Of a DNA stretch of 14,931 nucleotides, positions 13,034 to 14,931 are shown piece after piece. The notes below the pieces were generated by a model that did not search any database, was not told the DNA's origin, and saw only the letters and a list, made by a program, of their open reading frames with translations. Where the stretch lies: contig SLHK01000207.1 in the NCBI GenBank assembly GCA_007136165.1, forward strand, positions 1 to 14,931. The letters are read 5' to 3'. How positions within the stretch are numbered: position 1 is the first letter of the stretch; each line of letters starts with the position of its first letter. This stretch comes from Syntrophomonadaceae bacterium. GTDB lineage: Bacteria; Bacillota; Dethiobacteria; PWVN01. Position numbers and translations under genes: made by a program.

Positions 13034-14017
13034 TCACTCCTGGATGGTGTCTTTCTGGGGGTCCTCACGGGCGGGGGAATTTTTGATCCCCTCCACCAGC
13101 TCCTCCATAATGGCCTCCACCGGGAGGATTTTTTTTATCTTCACCGCACTCTCTCCGGAAAAAATCAGGCCGTTTTCCAGGTCCCCCTGCTGGGCCCGGT
13201 TCAAGGCCGCGAAGATACAGAACCGGCGGGAGCATTTTTTCAGGCAGGTGGAGCATTTCTCCCCTTCCGGCGAGAGTTGCCGGGCCATCCTTTCGGAAAA
13301 ACTGTTCCGTATGGCTTTGCCGGGAAGGCCTACGGGGCTGTCCACCAGGACGATGTCCTCCTGTTTTACCCCCACGTGGGCCTCTTTGTAGTTCATAGGG
13401 GCCGTACATTCATGGCTGGCCAGGAAACGGGTGGCCAGCTGGACCCCGTCAGCTCCCAGGGAAAGGAATTTGGCCGCCTCGGCTCCCGTGGCGATACCGC
13501 CGGCGGCAATGATGGGAATCTTCACAGCTTCCCGAATATCCGCCAGAATACTTTTTAAGGGCATATCCGTCCCCAGGTGCCCCCCCGCCTCAACCCCTTC
13601 CACCACCAAAGCGGCGGCGCCCATCTTTTCCGCCAGTTTTGCCAGCCTGGCGGAGGAAACTATGGGAACGATGGGGGTGCCGGTTTCCCTGCCCCAGGCG
13701 AACATGTCCCGGGAAAAGCCGGCCCCGGAAACGATAAAATCCACCTTTTCCCTCATGGCCGTGGTCACCAGTTGGGCGAAATTCCGGGCAGCAAAAAGGA
13801 CATTGACACCGATAATACCCCGCGTCAGCTTTTTGGCCTGGCGGATCTCGGCCGCCAGTTCTTCCAGGCTCATCCCCGTGCCGGCGATGGTGCCCACACC
13901 TCCTGCCTCCGCCACCGCCGCCGCCAGGGGTGCGGTGGAGATGCGGATGGCCATTCCACCCTGAACTACAGGAAATTTGGGTAACAGGCTGCCAATCTTT
14001 AAAGTGGGAAGCTGCAT
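13034..14017 (-). CDS. Nitronate monooxygenase / FabK-like FMN flavoprotein with C-terminal Cys cluster
   Basis: TIM-barrel FMN protein of the 2-nitropropane dioxygenase superfamily, which includes nitronate monooxygenases and the enoyl-ACP reductase FabK. The 327 residues show PVVQGGMAIRIS (16-27), GVNVLF (70-75), EAGGHLG with His147, the FMN phosphate-binding AAGGIATG (171-178), and GADGVQLATRFLAS (188-201). After the barrel, Cys255, Cys258, Cys262 and Cys267 form a C-x2-C-x3-C-x4-C cluster, perhaps a metal or Fe-S site; FabK proteins I know of lack it. ATG 14017 is chosen over upstream codons because GGAGG lies seven bases before it. Single gene between its promoter and the terminator at 12991-13026. 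Which reaction it catalyses is not determined by the sequence. Confidence 0.85.
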   Translation of the reverse strand: MQLPTLKIGSLLPKFPVVQGGMAIRISTAPLAAAVAEAGGVGTIAGTGMSLEELAAEIRQAKKLTRGIIGVNVLFAARNFAQLVTTAMREKVDFIVSGAGFSRDMFAWGRETGTPIVPIVSSARLAKLAEKMGAAALVVEGVEAGGHLGTDMPLKSILADIREAVKIPIIAAGGIATGAEAAKFLSLGADGVQLATRFLASHECTAPMNYKEAHVGVKQEDIVLVDSPVGLPGKAIRNSFSERMARQLSPEGEKCSTCLKKCSRRFCIFAALNRAQQGDLENGLIFSGESAVKIKKILPVEAIMEELVEGIKNSPAREDPQKDTIQE

Positions 14018-14066
14018 GCTGTAACCTCCATGATGCTTGCTAAAGAGTTTATCATCACTTCTATAT

Positions 14067-14095
14067 ATTTTACCAAATCCCTGCCGGATAAATAA
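14067..14095 (-). promoter_or_regulatory. Possible extended -10 promoter of the nitronate monooxygenase-like gene
   Basis: On the minus strand TGGTAAAAT (14075-14067) is an extended -10 element with one mismatch in the hexamer. The -35 position (TTATTT, 14095-14090) is weak. It lies about 50 bases upstream of the start codon, beyond the terminator of the next gene. Confidence 0.45.
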
Positions 14096-14104
14096 TAAAA
14101 GCTT

Positions 14105-14136
14105 AAAAATAAAAGAAAAGGCCTTCACCGGCCTTT
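14105..14136 (-). terminator. Terminator of the epimerase-like gene
   Basis: On the minus strand AAAGGCC / GGCCTTT form a 7-bp stem with a 6-base loop (14117-14136), followed by TCTTTTATTTTT. It lies 27 bases past the stop codon at 14164. Confidence 0.75.
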
Positions 14137-14163
14137 AGCAGTTTGGAAAAATGATACGGGCCC

Positions 14164-14931
14164 TTACGGAATTATCACCTGGCCCAGGGAGGTAACCTGA
14201 ACACAACTGTGGGAAAAAAGAGCCTCCGTCAGCTCCCCCCCGTCATAGGTCATATCCAATACGGTAAGGTCCGGGCCCCCCAGGTTTAAGCCGCCGCCGG
14301 TTTCCAAGGTTACCCTGAAGGCCCCTTCCCGGGCAGGAGCCCGGCTTTCCTCATAAAGGGCTATGCCCAGGGCCACGCTGCCGGTGCCGCAGGTGGGTTC
14401 TATCCAGCCTTCCCTGATATTGTGGGGAAAGACGGCCCGCAAATCCGCCCCGGCCCGGGAGTTTCCGTCAAAAAAAGAGAAATCATAGCTGTCCAGCCCT
14501 GTTTGGGAGTGGTATTCCCTGTACAGGGCAAACAAAACTTCCCGGGTATCCTCGTCCAGGGAAGCATAATCGAGTTCCGGGAATTTTCGCTTAAGCTTAT
14601 CTCCGTCCACCACCAGGAATTTCCCCACCCGCATAACCTGCACCCCTTTAAGGGTCATAGGGTAAACCCCCGTGCTGTAGCAGTCTCTGGCAAAAAAGGT
14701 TAAGTCCGACAGGACCCTGGTGGCAACCCCTTCTCGAATCTCTACCTGAAGTTTCAGCAAGCCCGCATCCGTTTCCAAAAGGATTTCCTGTACCGGCTCC
14801 CGGAGCTCGATATGAAAATGCCGGCCCAGGGAAGTTTCCACCAGGGCCTTTCCCAGGACCTGGGTCATGCCGCCACAGGCAGCGATGTAGTCCGGGTTGC
14901 CGGGCTCAACAATCTTAACCCTCAGGTGCCC
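14164..14931 (-). CDS. Diaminopimelate-epimerase-fold protein (N-terminus outside window)
   Basis: The frame is open to the right edge, so the start and N-terminus are missing and 255 C-terminal residues are visible. Counting from the edge, Cys19 in AACGGMTQ and Cys181 in PTCGTGSVALG occupy places like those of the two catalytic cysteines of DapF-type epimerases and proline racemases; the second motif closely resembles the ACGTGA segment of DapF. Between them are VGKFLVVDGDKL and DFSFFDGNSRAGADLRAVFPHN. Overall length and other motifs differ from true DapF, so it is more likely a related isomerase or an uncharacterised family member. A terminator follows at 14105-14136. An internal ATG at 14868 lies after the first cysteine and is not the start. 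Confidence 0.65.
   Translation of the reverse strand, partial: GHLRVKIVEPGNPDYIAACGGMTQVLGKALVETSLGRHFHIELREPVQEILLETDAGLLKLQVEIREGVATRVLSDLTFFARDCYSTGVYPMTLKGVQVMRVGKFLVVDGDKLKRKFPELDYASLDEDTREVLFALYREYHSQTGLDSYDFSFFDGNSRAGADLRAVFPHNIREGWIEPTCGTGSVALGIALYEESRAPAREGAFRVTLETGGGLNLGGPDLTVLDMTYDGGELTEALFSHSCVQVTSLGQVIIP

Noticed and set aside
1..14931. Mobile element, prophage, CRISPR or defence island
   Set aside because: No transposase, integrase, phage or Cas proteins, no spaced direct repeats and no attachment-site-like repeats are seen. The genes are housekeeping or repair genes with even composition.

Overview
The window looks like chromosomal DNA from a GC-rich, probably anaerobic and endospore-forming Firmicute (Clostridia, of the Moorella/Peptococcaceae kind). 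This is an inference. It rests on strong purine-rich ribosome binding sites, short GC hairpins followed by T runs, a YdiF-like ABC-F protein, a ThiI that lacks a rhodanese domain and sits next to a cysteine desulfurase, and a Bacillus-like Ku/LigD repair locus. There are 14 protein genes and no rRNA, tRNA, insertion sequence, prophage or CRISPR array that I can see. No gene-free stretch reaches 300 bases.

Left part (1-2453, minus strand): a non-homologous end-joining operon in the order ku, stand-alone ATP-dependent DNA ligase, stand-alone LigD-type polymerase (cut by the window edge). The two LigD activities are on separate polypeptides. A sequence resembling a forespore sigma-G promoter lies just upstream of ku. 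Next (2507-3818, minus strand) is a trxB-trxA thioredoxin operon with its own terminator.

Middle (4066-7416, plus strand): cysteine desulfurase, thiI and a diacylglycerol-kinase-family lipid kinase. The first two form a sulfur relay to tRNA 4-thiouridine or thiamine. The lipid kinase gene ends on the same CTAG tetranucleotide as the convergent ABC-F gene (7413-9362, minus strand).

Right part (9363-14931): a rhomboid protease gene whose promoter carries a perfect 18-bp palindrome between -35 and -10; an 80-residue unknown protein between two terminators; a hotdog thioesterase; a HIT-family protein; an alanine/serine-glyoxylate-type aminotransferase; a nitronate monooxygenase-like flavoprotein with a four-cysteine cluster; and, cut by the right edge, a protein resembling the diaminopimelate-epimerase fold with two candidate catalytic cysteines.

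Most genes are housekeeping or repair genes. The best leads are the split LigD operon with its unusual polymerase motif and possible sporulation control, the palindromic operator candidate of the rhomboid gene, a decamer repeated in three neighbouring intergenic regions, the small unknown protein, and the epimerase-like gene at the edge.
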